A stretch of DNA of 34,442 nt from an uncultured Acetobacteraceae bacterium (lineage in GTDB: Bacteria; Pseudomonadota; Alphaproteobacteria; Acetobacterales; Acetobacteraceae), in the NCBI GenBank assembly GCA_937873205.1, contig CALMVO010000054.1, positions 1 to 34,442 of the forward strand, written 5' to 3'. The notes beneath the pieces are model-generated. The model was not told where the DNA came from, made no database searches, and saw only the letters and a program-made list of their open reading frames with translations. A program made the position numbers and the translations under genes. This document shows positions 24,328 through 32,738 of this stretch, in pieces. How positions within the stretch are numbered: the first letter of the stretch is position 1; each line of letters opens with the position of its first letter.

Positions 24328-26270
24328 ATGTCGGTTACCCTTGGACGACCGCCCTGGTGTCTGGCTGATCTCGGCGCGGTTGCCGATGCCCTGACGGCAG
24401 CCGTGATCGGAAGCGACCACTGCTCGTCCAAGGCGGAGCAGCTCATCCAGCTCGCCCAGGCGCTTCTGCAGGCAGGTCATCCTGCGCGCGCGACCGAGGC
24501 GGCCCTGCAGGCCGGCGGCCTTCTCGAAGCTTCTGCCGACTCCACGAGCAGCTTTGAGCGCGGGCGGATCGTCGAGATGCTGGCCCGGCTCGGCAGGATT
24601 GGGGATGCGGAGCTGCTTCTCGACATCGACGGCGGATCGAGACGACGAGCCTTGCTCATCGGGAGCGTGGGGGTGGGCCGCGCCAAGGCCGGCGATATCG
24701 CCGGCGCCCTCCGGAGCGCCGATGCGATCAGGCTGGTCCACCCCTGCGACGAGATCCCACCCTCGGAACTCGACGTCTCGCAAGCTTACGCGCTGGGTGC
24801 GGTCGGGAGCGCCCTGCTCGACGCCGGCGCGCTCGAGCCCGCGCTGGAGGTCGTCGGACGCATGTCGGACAGCGAGCCGAAGGTCTCGCTGCTGGTGGCC
24901 ATCGCATCGACGCTCTGCACGCGCGATCGCTCCGACGGTCGTGGCCGCGCGCTGGCTCGGGATGCCTGCGATGTCGCCAGGATCATTTCGATTAACGATC
25001 CAACTCTCTCCCATGCCGCCGCGGTCGCGGTGGAGATCGCCGCCGTAGCCCTTGCCCGCAGCGAGGGTGTCGAGGCGGCGATCTCGTTCGTCAGCGAGTC
25101 CGCGACTGCCGGCCGCATCGATCCGTTGCTCGAGCGGGTGGCCGATCGGCTGACACATCACGGGGAGATGGGACTGGCACGGGCCATAGCGCCTCCTCCG
25201 GATGCGCAGGATGCCGATCAGCTTCTCGCGGCGGCCGACCGCCTCCGCAGGCAGGGTTGTCCCGATCAGGCGGCAGCCATCGCGCGGCAGGTCGTCGAGC
25301 GTGTGACGAAGACCTCACATGGCCTTCAACAGACCGCTCCGGACCGGTGGCGTCAGGATCAGTGGCTTGGAGCCGCTTCCACCCTGCTGGCTGAGCAGGG
25401 CGCCTATCGAGATGCTCTGGATGCGATCAGGCCCGCGGAGACCGCGTCGCGTGCCCAATCTTGTCGGGACCTCGTTCGACGGGCGGCGCATGACGGGAAT
25501 GTCGCCGCACTCAAGTTCCTGATCCCGGAGGCCATCCAGGTCCTGACGGCCGTGCATCCCGGAGACAACCGAGCATCGGATCTCCTGTCCAGCATGCTGG
25601 ATGCGCTCGATACGGTCGAGGACAGGGAGGCAGCCGCGCGTCTGACGGCACTCCTGAACGACGTGCTGATCCGGCATCCGACGTATCGCCGGACAGCGAT
25701 CGATCGCGCGTCGGCCTGCGCCAGGATGGGCGATCTGACAGGAGCCCTGGAGGCGGCGGACCGATCGGGTCCCCTGGTCATCCAGGCCGACAAGACCATG
25801 CCGTTCATACTGACCCTTGGAATGGCGCTCTCCGATGCGCCTGGTCGTCGCAGCCTGACCGAGATCATGAAGGCTCCGTTTCACGTCTGGAAGGCTTTGC
25901 GGGCTTTCCCAGATCGTACCCCCGGCCCAAAGCCCATGCGCTCGTCGGCATCGTCGCGGCGCTCGCTGCGGCGGGATGGATCGAAGAGGCTGTCCAGGCC
26001 GAAGCCGAGCTCGAAGTCGAACCGCGTGCCGTCCTGCAGCCTGTGAGAGACCGGGCCCTGATCGCCCTTTCGGATGCGCAACGGCGGCGTGGTCATCCGC
26101 AGGCTGCCTTCTCGACCGTGCTTCGCATCGAAGAGGCGGCCGCCCGATGGGAGCCGCTGCTGGAGCTCGCCGCCATACCGGCATCTGATCGGACGTCGGA
26201 CGTGACGGCCGGTAACTTGACGCGTAGACTTCCGCCCCGACCAGGCGGCGCTTGTGCGGCTCGGATTTGA
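24328..26270 (+). pseudogene. Alpha-helical (TPR-like) repeat protein with a probable frameshift near 25870-25930
   Basis: The open frame from ATG 24328 (AAAGG six bases upstream) to the stop at 26046 encodes an alanine-rich helical-repeat protein resembling TPR/HEAT-like arrays (LIQLAQALLQAGHPARATEAALQAG, IVEMLARLGRIGDAELLL, and similar units). After about residue 515 the frame turns into Arg/Ser-rich sequence (SSASSRRSLRRDG). Another frame takes up the helical style at once: AHALVGIVAALAAAGWIEEAVQAEAEL, then ALIALSDAQRRRGHPQAAFSTVLRIEEAA, running to a stop at 26270. The simplest reading is a one-base loss between 25870 and 25930, possibly at the CCCCC run at 25919-25923. The last ORF could instead be a separate gene starting at GTG 26043 (GTGA overlap), but that would leave the coding-like sequence before it unexplained. 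No function is assigned; the codon usage is somewhat less GC-biased than in neighbouring genes. Confidence 0.65.
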
Positions 26271-26305
26271 GCACCGCCTGTCGCCGAGCCCTGGGGATTG
26301 CCTCG

Positions 26306-28435
26306 ATGACCAGACGCCCGCTGCGGACGCCCCGCATTTCCGAGGGGCTGCCGTTCCCGCTGGGCGCCACGTGGGATGGGCTCGGCGTCAACTTCGCGCT
26401 GTTCTCGGCGCATGCGACCAAGGTCGAGCTCTGCCTGTTCGACTGGGCGGGCGAGCGCGAGACCGCGCGCATCGAGCTGCCGGAGTACACCGACGAGGTC
26501 TGGCACGGCTACCTGCCGGACGCGCGGCCGGGCATGGTCTACGGCTACCGCGTGCACGGTCCATACGCGCCCGACGCCGGGCACCGCTTCAACCCGAACA
26601 AGCTGCTGCTCGACCCCTACGCGCTGGCCCATATCGGCGAGCTGCGCCACGCGCCGGAGATCTTCGGCCACGTGGTGGGCGATCCCGACGGCGACCGGAG
26701 CTTCGACACCCGCGACAGTGCCGCCTTCGTCCCGAAATGTCGGGTGATCGATCCCGCCTTCACCTGGGGCCACGACCGCCGGCCGCTTGTGCCGTGGGAC
26801 GGCACGATCTTCTACGAGACGCACGTGCGCGGCTACACCATCCGCCACCCGTCGTTACGCTTCGGCCAGGGTGGCACCTTCGTCGGGCTGGCGTCGGAGG
26901 AGGTGGTGGCGCATCTCCGGGATCTGGGCGTCACCTCGATCGAGCTGCTGCCGATCCACATGTTCGCCGACGAGGGCCATCTGGTCCGGACCGGACTCAG
27001 CAACTACTGGGGCTACAACTCGCTCGGCTTCTTCGCGCCCGACCAGCGCTATGCGTCCGGCGTCGGCAGTGCCGCGTCCGAGTTCAAGGCGATGGTGGCG
27101 CGCCTGCACCAGGCCGGGCTCGAGGTGATCCTGGACGTCGTCTACAACCACACCGCCGAGGGCAACGAGCAGGGCCCGACGCTGTCGTTCAAGGGCATCG
27201 ACAACGCCTCCTACTACCGGCTGCTGCCGGGCCAGGAGCGCTATTACGTGAATGACACCGGCACCGGCAACACCGTCAACCTCAGTCATCCGCGCGTGCT
27301 GCAGATGGTCACCGACAGCCTGCGCTACTGGGTGACGGAAATGCACGTCGACGGATTCCGTTTCGACCTGGCGACGATTCTGGGGCGCGAAAGCTACGGC
27401 TTCGACGAGGGCGGCGGCTTCCTCGACAGCTGCCGGCAGGACCCGGTGCTGTCCGGCGTGAAGCTCGTTGCCGAGCCGTGGGATTGCGGGCCGGGCGGTT
27501 ACCATGTCGGCGGCTTTCCGCCCGGCTGGGCCGAGTGGAACGACCGCTACCGCGACACCGTGCGCGACTTCTGGCGCGGGCAGGCCTCGGTGGCGGACCT
27601 CGCGCAGCGCCTCAGCGCCTCGGCCGACCGTTTCAACCGGCGCGGCCGGCGGCCGTGGTCCACGGTCAACTTCGTCACCGCGCATGACGGTTTCACGCTG
27701 CACGACGTCGTCTCCTACAACGACAAGCACAACGACGCGAACGGCGAGGGCAACCGTGACGGCACGTCCAGCAATGCGAGCTGGAACTGCGGCGTCGAGG
27801 GCGAGACCGCCGACCCGGCGGTTCTGGCGCTGCGCGAGCGGCAGATGCGCAACCTGATGGCGACGCTGCTGCTGAGCCAGGGCACGCCGATGATCCTGGC
27901 CGGCGACGAGTTCGGCCGCACCCAGGGCGGAAACAACAACGCCTACTGCCAGGATAACGACACCTCCTGGGTCGATTGGGGCCGGCTGGATCGCTATTCC
28001 GGCTTTCATCAGTTCGTGCGGCGCCTGGTCCAGCTCCGGCGCGACTACCCGATCCTGCGCCGGAAGCGCTTCATGACCGGGGACCACGATGACGAGCTCG
28101 GCGTGCGCGACGTCACCTGGATCGCAGCCACCGGCGAGCAGATGGGTCCGCAGGACTGGCGCGATGCCGGCGTGCGCTGCCTCGGCATGCTGATGGACGG
28201 GCGTGCCAAGAGCAGCGGCATCCGCCGCCCGGGCACCGACGCCACCCTGCTGATGGTGCTGAACGGCGGCCATGACGGGCTGGAGTTCATCCTGCCGCCT
28301 TGCAGCGGCGGCAAGCACTGGCAGCTGATCCTAGACACCAACCGCCCGGCGATGACCTCGGGCCGCGCCTACGCCATCGGCACCGGCTGCGAAGTGGTGG
28401 GCCGGGTGCTGATGTTGTTCAAGCTAGAGAGCTAA
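26306..28435 (+). CDS. glgX: Glycogen debranching enzyme GlgX
   Basis: GlgX hydrolyses alpha-1,6 branches of phosphorylase-trimmed glycogen. The 709-residue product has an N-terminal CBM48-like domain ([24 protein letters not shown]) and a GH13 barrel. Motifs are DVVYNH (277-282), DGFRFDLA with nucleophile Asp354, LVAEPWD with acid Glu390, and [10 protein letters not shown] with His460-Asp461. The isoamylase-type [17 protein letters not shown] follows. The ATG at 26306 is chosen over the upstream frame because [20 protein letters not shown] fits the family start. No other glycogen genes are nearby. The last codons (TTC AAG CTA GAG AGC TAA) depart from the GC-rich codon style and coincide with the edge of the AT-rich island, so the C-terminal tip may have been replaced. 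Confidence 0.96.
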   Translation: MTRRPLRTPRISEGLPFPLGATWDGLGVNFALFSAHATKVELCLFDWAGERETARIELPEYTDEVWHGYLPDARPGMVYGYRVHGPYAPDAGHRFNPNKLLLDPYALAHIGELRHAPEIFGHVVGDPDGDRSFDTRDSAAFVPKCRVIDPAFTWGHDRRPLVPWDGTIFYETHVRGYTIRHPSLRFGQGGTFVGLASEEVVAHLRDLGVTSIELLPIHMFADEGHLVRTGLSNYWGYNSLGFFAPDQRYASGVGSAASEFKAMVARLHQAGLEVILDVVYNHTAEGNEQGPTLSFKGIDNASYYRLLPGQERYYVNDTGTGNTVNLSHPRVLQMVTDSLRYWVTEMHVDGFRFDLATILGRESYGFDEGGGFLDSCRQDPVLSGVKLVAEPWDCGPGGYHVGGFPPGWAEWNDRYRDTVRDFWRGQASVADLAQRLSASADRFNRRGRRPWSTVNFVTAHDGFTLHDVVSYNDKHNDANGEGNRDGTSSNASWNCGVEGETADPAVLALRERQMRNLMATLLLSQGTPMILAGDEFGRTQGGNNNAYCQDNDTSWVDWGRLDRYSGFHQFVRRLVQLRRDYPILRRKRFMTGDHDDELGVRDVTWIAATGEQMGPQDWRDAGVRCLGMLMDGRAKSSGIRRPGTDATLLMVLNGGHDGLEFILPPCSGGKHWQLILDTNRPAMTSGRAYAIGTGCEVVGRVLMLFKLES

Positions 28436-28715
28436 ATAACAACCGTATAATAACAGGTAATTCATACTATTGTTATTTCGTATCTAATAATGAAGACGCA
28501 GCATTTGGTGTTATTACATGTTTGTGTTCAAGTTGCTTTGTAGCGGATAAATAGTATATAGCTTTTATCTTAGATTTGATTTCTTCTTAAGCGGAACACG
28601 GCATCATAACTTTTTTCGGTATAATCTCTGAAAACATCATTGCAACACTATTTCGCTATTGGATCCGACCAACGAGAAGCTGTAGAGTCTTTTATGAAAA
28701 CGGAGGACTGTAGGT
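28436..28715. other. AT-rich non-coding leader of the acquired island
   Basis: G+C drops abruptly right after the glgX stop: 17 of 60 bases between 28441 and 28500, against 44 of 60 in a line of glgX (28201-28260). I see no gene, tRNA or convincing inverted repeat. It probably holds the promoter of the nuclease gene downstream. Confidence 0.7.
28620..28625 (+). promoter_or_regulatory. Candidate -10 element of the nuclease gene
   Basis: A perfect TATAAT lies about 90 bases before the start codon at 28716. No good -35 hexamer is found at 16-18 bases upstream, and chance matches are likely in AT-rich DNA, so confidence is low. Confidence 0.3.
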
Positions 28716-29858
28716 ATGTCGGAAGAGTTTCGCCAGAAAATTAGAGCCTTTGCGGAACGGGCAGTCTCTCTTGCTCCAAGATGTGCTAATGAAGAAGGTA
28801 CGAAGCTTTTTCTGATTCTTCCTTTCCTTAATTTTCTCGGCTACGACGACCGTAACCCGGACGAAGTTTGTCCGGAACATGGTGCTGACTTTTCCGAGAA
28901 ATACAAGAACAGAGTAGATTTCGCTATACTAAAAAACGAGAAGCCTGTTATTGCTATTGAGTGCAAAACAGTTGGCATGCCCTTAAAAGACGAAAGAGGT
29001 CAACTCAGATCTTACTTTAATGCTGCTCCTACAGTGAAGATGGGCGTAATAACCGATGGACTAGTATACGAATTTTATGCTGACTCCGATGAACCTAATA
29101 TGATGGATATAACAGCATTTCTTATCTTAGATCTTCGAGAAGTTGCTAAAGGAAAGATCGAGAATTCTGTAGACGAAGGTCTGAGAAGCCTTCAAAAGAG
29201 TAGCTTTGACCCCGAAAATATTGGAGCTGAAGCTAAACGCAAGCTTATCTTTCAGAATCTTGTTCAACAAATCGCAAAGCTTGCAGAGGAACCGAATGAG
29301 CAATTTGTCAGGATGCTTCTTCAAAATACCGGCCTAAGCCATATTCGGTCAAAGGCGTTAGCTGAGTATATTGAGCTGACACGAAACGCATTTCGCGAGT
29401 TTGTTAGTATTCGCATTCTCCAGCGGTTAGATCTTCCAACTAAAGGACTAGAGGCAGATAAAGTTATTATTGCTCCAGAAGTAAGCTCTGTGGAGATAAC
29501 GTCTAAAACAGATGATGGTATTGTCACAACGGAAGTGGAATTAGAAATATTCAACTACGCAAAAAGACGACTATCTTTCTTAATCAAGGATGAAGCGCTA
29601 TTTAATGAGATAACAACCATAGATTATCACGATTATAAGGGAAAATTTGTTGTGTATTATAAGAAAGAGAGGGCTGGGCGCATATTTGATTTTACTGAAG
29701 GCGGAGCAAAAAAGTATAGCTTTGATTTTGGATCAGCACATGGTGGGGTGGTGTCAACAGACAAACTAAGCGACATCGATCCAATGCTATTGGACGTGTT
29801 TTCCAAAAGGGTCGCTGAACTCAACACGCCTGTAAAGAGGCAGACGAAAGCAAGTTGA
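28716..29858 (+). CDS. Stand-alone nuclease with type I restriction HsdR N-terminal (HSDR_N_2-like) domain
   Basis: The 380-residue protein opens with a PD-(D/E)xK nuclease domain of the HsdR_N_2 type (PF13588). Its elements are NEEGTKLFLILPFLNFLGYD (Glu27), VCPEHGADFSEKYKNRVDFAIL (Asp68), VIAIECKTVG (Glu82-x-Lys84) and GQLRSYFN, the Q-x3-Y helix of type I enzymes. A helical middle region follows (about 140-250). The C-terminal domain (GIVTTEVELEIFNYAKRRL, IDYHDYKGKFVVYYK and RIFDF) resembles the C-terminal module seen on stand-alone proteins of this kind. No helicase domain, methyltransferase or specificity subunit is present. The start has GGAGG upstream. G+C is low (25 of 60 bases in 29161-29220), so the gene is foreign to this chromosome. 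A role in phage or plasmid defence, or a toxin-like function, is inference. Confidence 0.85.
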   Translation: MSEEFRQKIRAFAERAVSLAPRCANEEGTKLFLILPFLNFLGYDDRNPDEVCPEHGADFSEKYKNRVDFAILKNEKPVIAIECKTVGMPLKDERGQLRSYFNAAPTVKMGVITDGLVYEFYADSDEPNMMDITAFLILDLREVAKGKIENSVDEGLRSLQKSSFDPENIGAEAKRKLIFQNLVQQIAKLAEEPNEQFVRMLLQNTGLSHIRSKALAEYIELTRNAFREFVSIRILQRLDLPTKGLEADKVIIAPEVSSVEITSKTDDGIVTTEVELEIFNYAKRRLSFLIKDEALFNEITTIDYHDYKGKFVVYYKKERAGRIFDFTEGGAKKYSFDFGSAHGGVVSTDKLSDIDPMLLDVFSKRVAELNTPVKRQTKAS

Positions 29859-30116
29859 CGGTATAGGTGAAGCTCAGATTGTATAGCTCTGCGGTCGGAC
29901 ATTTCAAAATGACTCCGGCTATCAAACTTTGAGACTTGCTCGTGGTTCCGCTGTCTTCCCGCTACACACTCGGTATCTTCTTCAGATGAGCAGCCGCAAC
30001 TTGGTCCTAATATGTCACGTCCAAACTATGCGAACTATGGATTTTGGTCCGTGCCCAAGATATGGAGATGTTAGTCGACAAGGCGACCGGGATCGTCATC
30101 CATAAGTCGGCGTATC
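29859..30116. other. Non-coding right flank of the AT-rich island
   Basis: Intermediate G+C with no supported gene, tRNA or terminator; the return to GC-rich sequence is at about 30110, at the stop of the GNAT gene. I found no direct repeat matching the left edge (28420-28460), so no attachment site can be called. Confidence 0.6.
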
Positions 30117-30641
30117 CTACAGCCGCTTACCCATCCGCATCATCGGCACGCCGCCGGCGGTGAACGGCTCGATCGCCGCCCAGCCGCAGGCGGTGTAGAG
30201 CGGCACGCCGGCCAGGGTGGCGGCGAGCTCGGCCGATGCGAAGCCCTTCGCGGCAGCGGCCGCCTCGGCCCAACCGAGCACCAGTCGGCCGATGCCGCGG
30301 CGAGTATGGTCCGGATGGGTATACATCGCGCGGATGCGGGCGGGGTCGCGGGTCGGGTCGAGCAGGGCGTCGTCGCGGATGGCGGCGTGGTTGCCGCCGA
30401 ACAGGGTCGCGCGCCGGCTCCAGCCGCCGCAGCCGGCGAGACCGTCTCCGGCCTCGACCACCATGTAGGTGCCGTCCGCGATCAGCTGCGTGTCGAGCCC
30501 CATCACGGCGTGGCTCGCGGCGACCAGCTCGGGCGTCAGGAAGCCCCGCTGCAGCCGGTCGATCGAGAGCGCCATCAGCGCGCGGATGGCGGGAATGTCG
30601 TCCGCGACGGCAAGGCGGTGGGCCAGGGCCGGCGCCGTCAC
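30117..30641 (-). CDS. GNAT family N-acetyltransferase
   Basis: GNAT enzymes transfer an acetyl group from acetyl-CoA to amines on small molecules or proteins. The 174-residue product has an N-terminal strand-helix (HRLAVADDIPAIRALMALSID), the acetyl-CoA binding motif A (MYTHPDHTRRGIGRLVLGWAEAAAA, with the R-x-x-G-x-G/A loop), and a C-terminal ACGWAAIEPFTAGGVPM strand typical of the fold. The GTG at 30641 forms a GTGA overlap with the stop of the anti-sigma factor gene, so it belongs to the sigma operon. The substrate is unknown. It is the last native gene before the AT-rich island. Confidence 0.87.
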   Translation of the reverse strand: MTAPALAHRLAVADDIPAIRALMALSIDRLQRGFLTPELVAASHAVMGLDTQLIADGTYMVVEAGDGLAGCGGWSRRATLFGGNHAAIRDDALLDPTRDPARIRAMYTHPDHTRRGIGRLVLGWAEAAAAAKGFASAELAATLAGVPLYTACGWAAIEPFTAGGVPMMRMGKRL

Positions 30642-31291
30642 CAGCGCACCAGGCGCGGCAGCGCCACGCGAACGGAGCCGGCGACCAGCAGGCAGGCGGC
30701 CATGTACCAGACCGCGATGTAGAGCGGGTCGTCGGACGGGCAGGCGAATACGAACACGAAGGCGCCCCAGGCGGCGGCCGCGATGCCCACTGCCCAGGCG
30801 GTGGCGCGCATGCTGGTGGGAGCACCCCGTCGCATCAGCACTCCCAGCCCCAGCGCCGCCGGGATCGACAGCAGCACCATCTTGACCAGGCACCGCACGC
30901 CCTGCCGCCAGTCGAGCCGGACGACCAGCGCGGCCCAGCCATCGCCGGCGTCGAGCGCCCAGCCGACCGCCAGGCAGGCGGCGACGATCGCCACCACCCC
31001 GCGCAGGCCGCGATGCGGCGACCGCGCCGGGTCGAACGAGCGCAGCGCCACGGTGCCGCTGGCGGCCGCGATCAGCGCCAGCCCGGCGAGCTTCCACCAG
31101 AAGCTCGGATGCCGCATCGCGGCCGTCATGTCGGGCCGCATCGCGCCCATGCCGAGGACCAGGGCGAGCTCGACCAGGCAGAGGACGCCGATGATGGCGC
31201 CGTCCGCGCCGGCGCTGCGGCGGCGCACCGGCTTCAGCCCGGCCGACAGCCGGTCGATCAGAAATTCGGTGGGCATCGGCTCAGTCGGCAT
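30638..31291 (-). CDS. nrsF: NrsF-like anti-sigma factor (DUF1109)
   Basis: In Caulobacter, NrsF is a six-span membrane protein that holds the ECF sigma factor SigF inactive until metal or oxidative stress. The 217-residue product has the DUF1109 pattern: a short cytoplasmic N-terminus (FLIDRLSAGLKPVRR), then six hydrophobic helices, with SFWWKLAGLALIAAASG and CPSDDPLYIAVWYMAACLLVAG in the expected places. The cysteine in FACPSDDP, a conserved feature, may be part of metal sensing. The ATG at 31291 overlaps the sigma gene by 11 bases; a second in-frame ATG at 31276 would leave four. The name is by analogy. Confidence 0.87.
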   Translation of the reverse strand: MPTEPMPTEFLIDRLSAGLKPVRRRSAGADGAIIGVLCLVELALVLGMGAMRPDMTAAMRHPSFWWKLAGLALIAAASGTVALRSFDPARSPHRGLRGVVAIVAACLAVGWALDAGDGWAALVVRLDWRQGVRCLVKMVLLSIPAALGLGVLMRRGAPTSMRATAWAVGIAAAAWGAFVFVFACPSDDPLYIAVWYMAACLLVAGSVRVALPRLVRW

Positions 31292-31811
31292 CGGCTTGTC
31301 TCTGCACCAGGGCCGACAGCCGGCCCAGGCCGCGATGGATGTTGACCTTCACCAGCGAAACGGTCTGGCCGGTGCGCTGCGAGGCCTCGATGACGCTGAG
31401 GCCCTGCAGCTTGACCAGCCGGATCACCTCCGCCTGCGCGGGCTTCAGCTCGCCCAGCAGCCGGTCGAGCGAGAGGCTGCTGGAGACCGCCTCGCCGTGG
31501 TCGCCGACAGGGATGTCGGCGGTCAGCGCCTCGGTGGCGGAGCCCTTCATGGCGCGCAGCCGGTCGATCCACTTGTAGCGCGCGATCGCCGCCAGCCAGG
31601 GCGGAAATGGCCGCGCGGGGTCGTAGGTGTGGCGCTTCTCGTGCAGCGCCAGGAGGGTGTCCTGGATCGCGTCCTCCAGCTGCGCAGGGGGAAGCCGGTG
31701 GTGGTAGTAGCGCCGCAGCCAGAGGCCGACCTCGCCCAGCAGGGTGCGGTAGGCGCCGGCATCGCCGGACTGCGCCGCGACCATCAGGCCGCCCCAGTCA
31801 GCATCGGCCAC
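31281..31811 (-). CDS. sigF: ECF RNA polymerase sigma factor, SigF-type
   Basis: The 176-residue protein has sigma region 2 (about 18-82: QLEDAIQDTLLALHEKRHTYD, then PFPPWLAAIARYKWIDRLR) and region 4 (about 121-170: LKPAQAEVIRLVKLQGLSVIEAS, then SLVKVNIHRGLGRLSALV). The GTG at 31811 is chosen because a strong GGAGG sits five bases upstream. It is followed by a DUF1109 anti-sigma gene, the arrangement of Caulobacter sigF-nrsF (an oxidative and metal stress system). A promoter matching the SigF consensus lies 920 bases upstream, in front of the DUF1223 gene, so the sigma factor probably autoregulates through that operon. Confidence 0.9.
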   Translation of the reverse strand: MADADWGGLMVAAQSGDAGAYRTLLGEVGLWLRRYYHHRLPPAQLEDAIQDTLLALHEKRHTYDPARPFPPWLAAIARYKWIDRLRAMKGSATEALTADIPVGDHGEAVSSSLSLDRLLGELKPAQAEVIRLVKLQGLSVIEASQRTGQTVSLVKVNIHRGLGRLSALVQRQADAD

Positions 31812-31930
31812 GAGGCCCTCCGTCGATCGATCGGTGCACGGTCGCAGGCGCGCGCGACGATCGCGCCCATCACCATAGCGCTCGGCCGGTCGGAAGACGA
31901 ATGGACGGGTGGCATCGGACGGATGCGCGC

Positions 31931-32662
31931 TCAGTCGGTGGCGGCGGCGAGGATGGCGCCACCCGGGCCGGACTGCACCAGGACCGCCGTCCCGAGGCCG
32001 GGCTCGGCCGCTGCCGGCAGGGCGTAGCTCCGGGTCTGGCCGGTCCAGCGGCCGAGCATCGCCACCTGCCGCACGACGTTGCGGTGCGGCAGCGTGCGGC
32101 CGGCATTCTCGCCGCGCGCCACCGGCACCTGGATGATGCGGGGGTCGTAGCGCACCAGCTCGATGAGCGTGCCGGCGGCCGGGCTCGGGCCGGATACGGT
32201 CACGCGGTCGCCGGCGATGGTGAGCAGCGGGCCGGCATTGCCGCGGTCGTCGTGCCGAATGAGGGCGGCCAGCTCGTCGCGGTCGCCGCCCACCACGTCG
32301 GAGCGGCCGTTGACCACCACCTCGGGCGTGAAGACCTCGGTGCGGCCGAAGGCCTGCGCGTACTCCTGCTGGCGCCGGGTGTAGGCCGGGTCGTCGAAGG
32401 TGTCCTTCCAGCCGAGGTCGTCCCAGTAGGTGATCTGCCACGACAGCGCGAGGATGTCGGGGCGGCCTGCGATCGCCAGCACGTTGGCGTTGGCGGGCGG
32501 GCAGGACGAGCAGCCCTGGCTCTGGAACAGCTCGACCACCGTCGGGTGAGTGGCGTCCGCGGCGCGCGCGGCACCCGCCGTGACCAGCGCCAGGCCGAGA
32601 CTTGCCGCGAGGCCGCGTCGGACGGGACGCGGAGGGGCGATCCTGGTCGGGCTCAGATGCAT
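31931..32662 (-). CDS. Secreted DUF1223 (thioredoxin-like) protein
   Basis: DUF1223 (PF06764) proteins are thioredoxin-fold proteins of unknown function, usually exported. The 243-residue product has a twin-Arg-like n-region and signal peptide (RRGLAASLGLALVTAGAARA, cleavage before ADAT). The redox-type motif is FQSQGCSSCPPANAN (CxxC), followed by ILALSWQITYWDDLGWKDTF and TPEVVVNGRSDVVGG, all family hallmarks. It sits upstream of sigF on the same strand with a 119-base gap. A candidate SigF promoter upstream suggests it is a stress target. Redox activity is inferred from the motif. Confidence 0.9.
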   Translation of the reverse strand: MHLSPTRIAPPRPVRRGLAASLGLALVTAGAARAADATHPTVVELFQSQGCSSCPPANANVLAIAGRPDILALSWQITYWDDLGWKDTFDDPAYTRRQQEYAQAFGRTEVFTPEVVVNGRSDVVGGDRDELAALIRHDDRGNAGPLLTIAGDRVTVSGPSPAAGTLIELVRYDPRIIQVPVARGENAGRTLPHRNVVRQVAMLGRWTGQTRSYALPAAAEPGLGTAVLVQSGPGGAILAAATD

Positions 32663-32713
32663 GACGATCTCCGGCCGGCGCCGGTGGTGGCCGATGGCGC
32701 CGCTCCGGAGGTG

Positions 32714-32738
32714 TTCGGGTTGGGCGGGCGAGGGTTAC
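32714..32738 (-). promoter_or_regulatory. Candidate SigF-type ECF promoter for the DUF1223-sigF operon
   Basis: On the minus strand GTAACC (32738-32733) is followed after 15 bases by CGAA (32717-32714). From memory, Caulobacter SigF promoters read GTAACC-N16-CGAA, so both boxes match exactly with a spacer one base shorter. The start codon of the DUF1223 gene is about 50 bases downstream. The -35 box overlaps the TAA stop of the hydrolase gene. Confidence 0.6.

Noticed and set aside
26043-26270. Independent small gene starting at GTG 26043
   Set aside because: The same frame is coding-like well upstream of 26043 and continues the helical-repeat pattern of the preceding gene, so a frameshift explains it better.
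29859-30116. tRNA or attachment site at the right edge of the AT-rich island
   Set aside because: I found no cloverleaf-like sequence and no direct repeat shared with the left edge.
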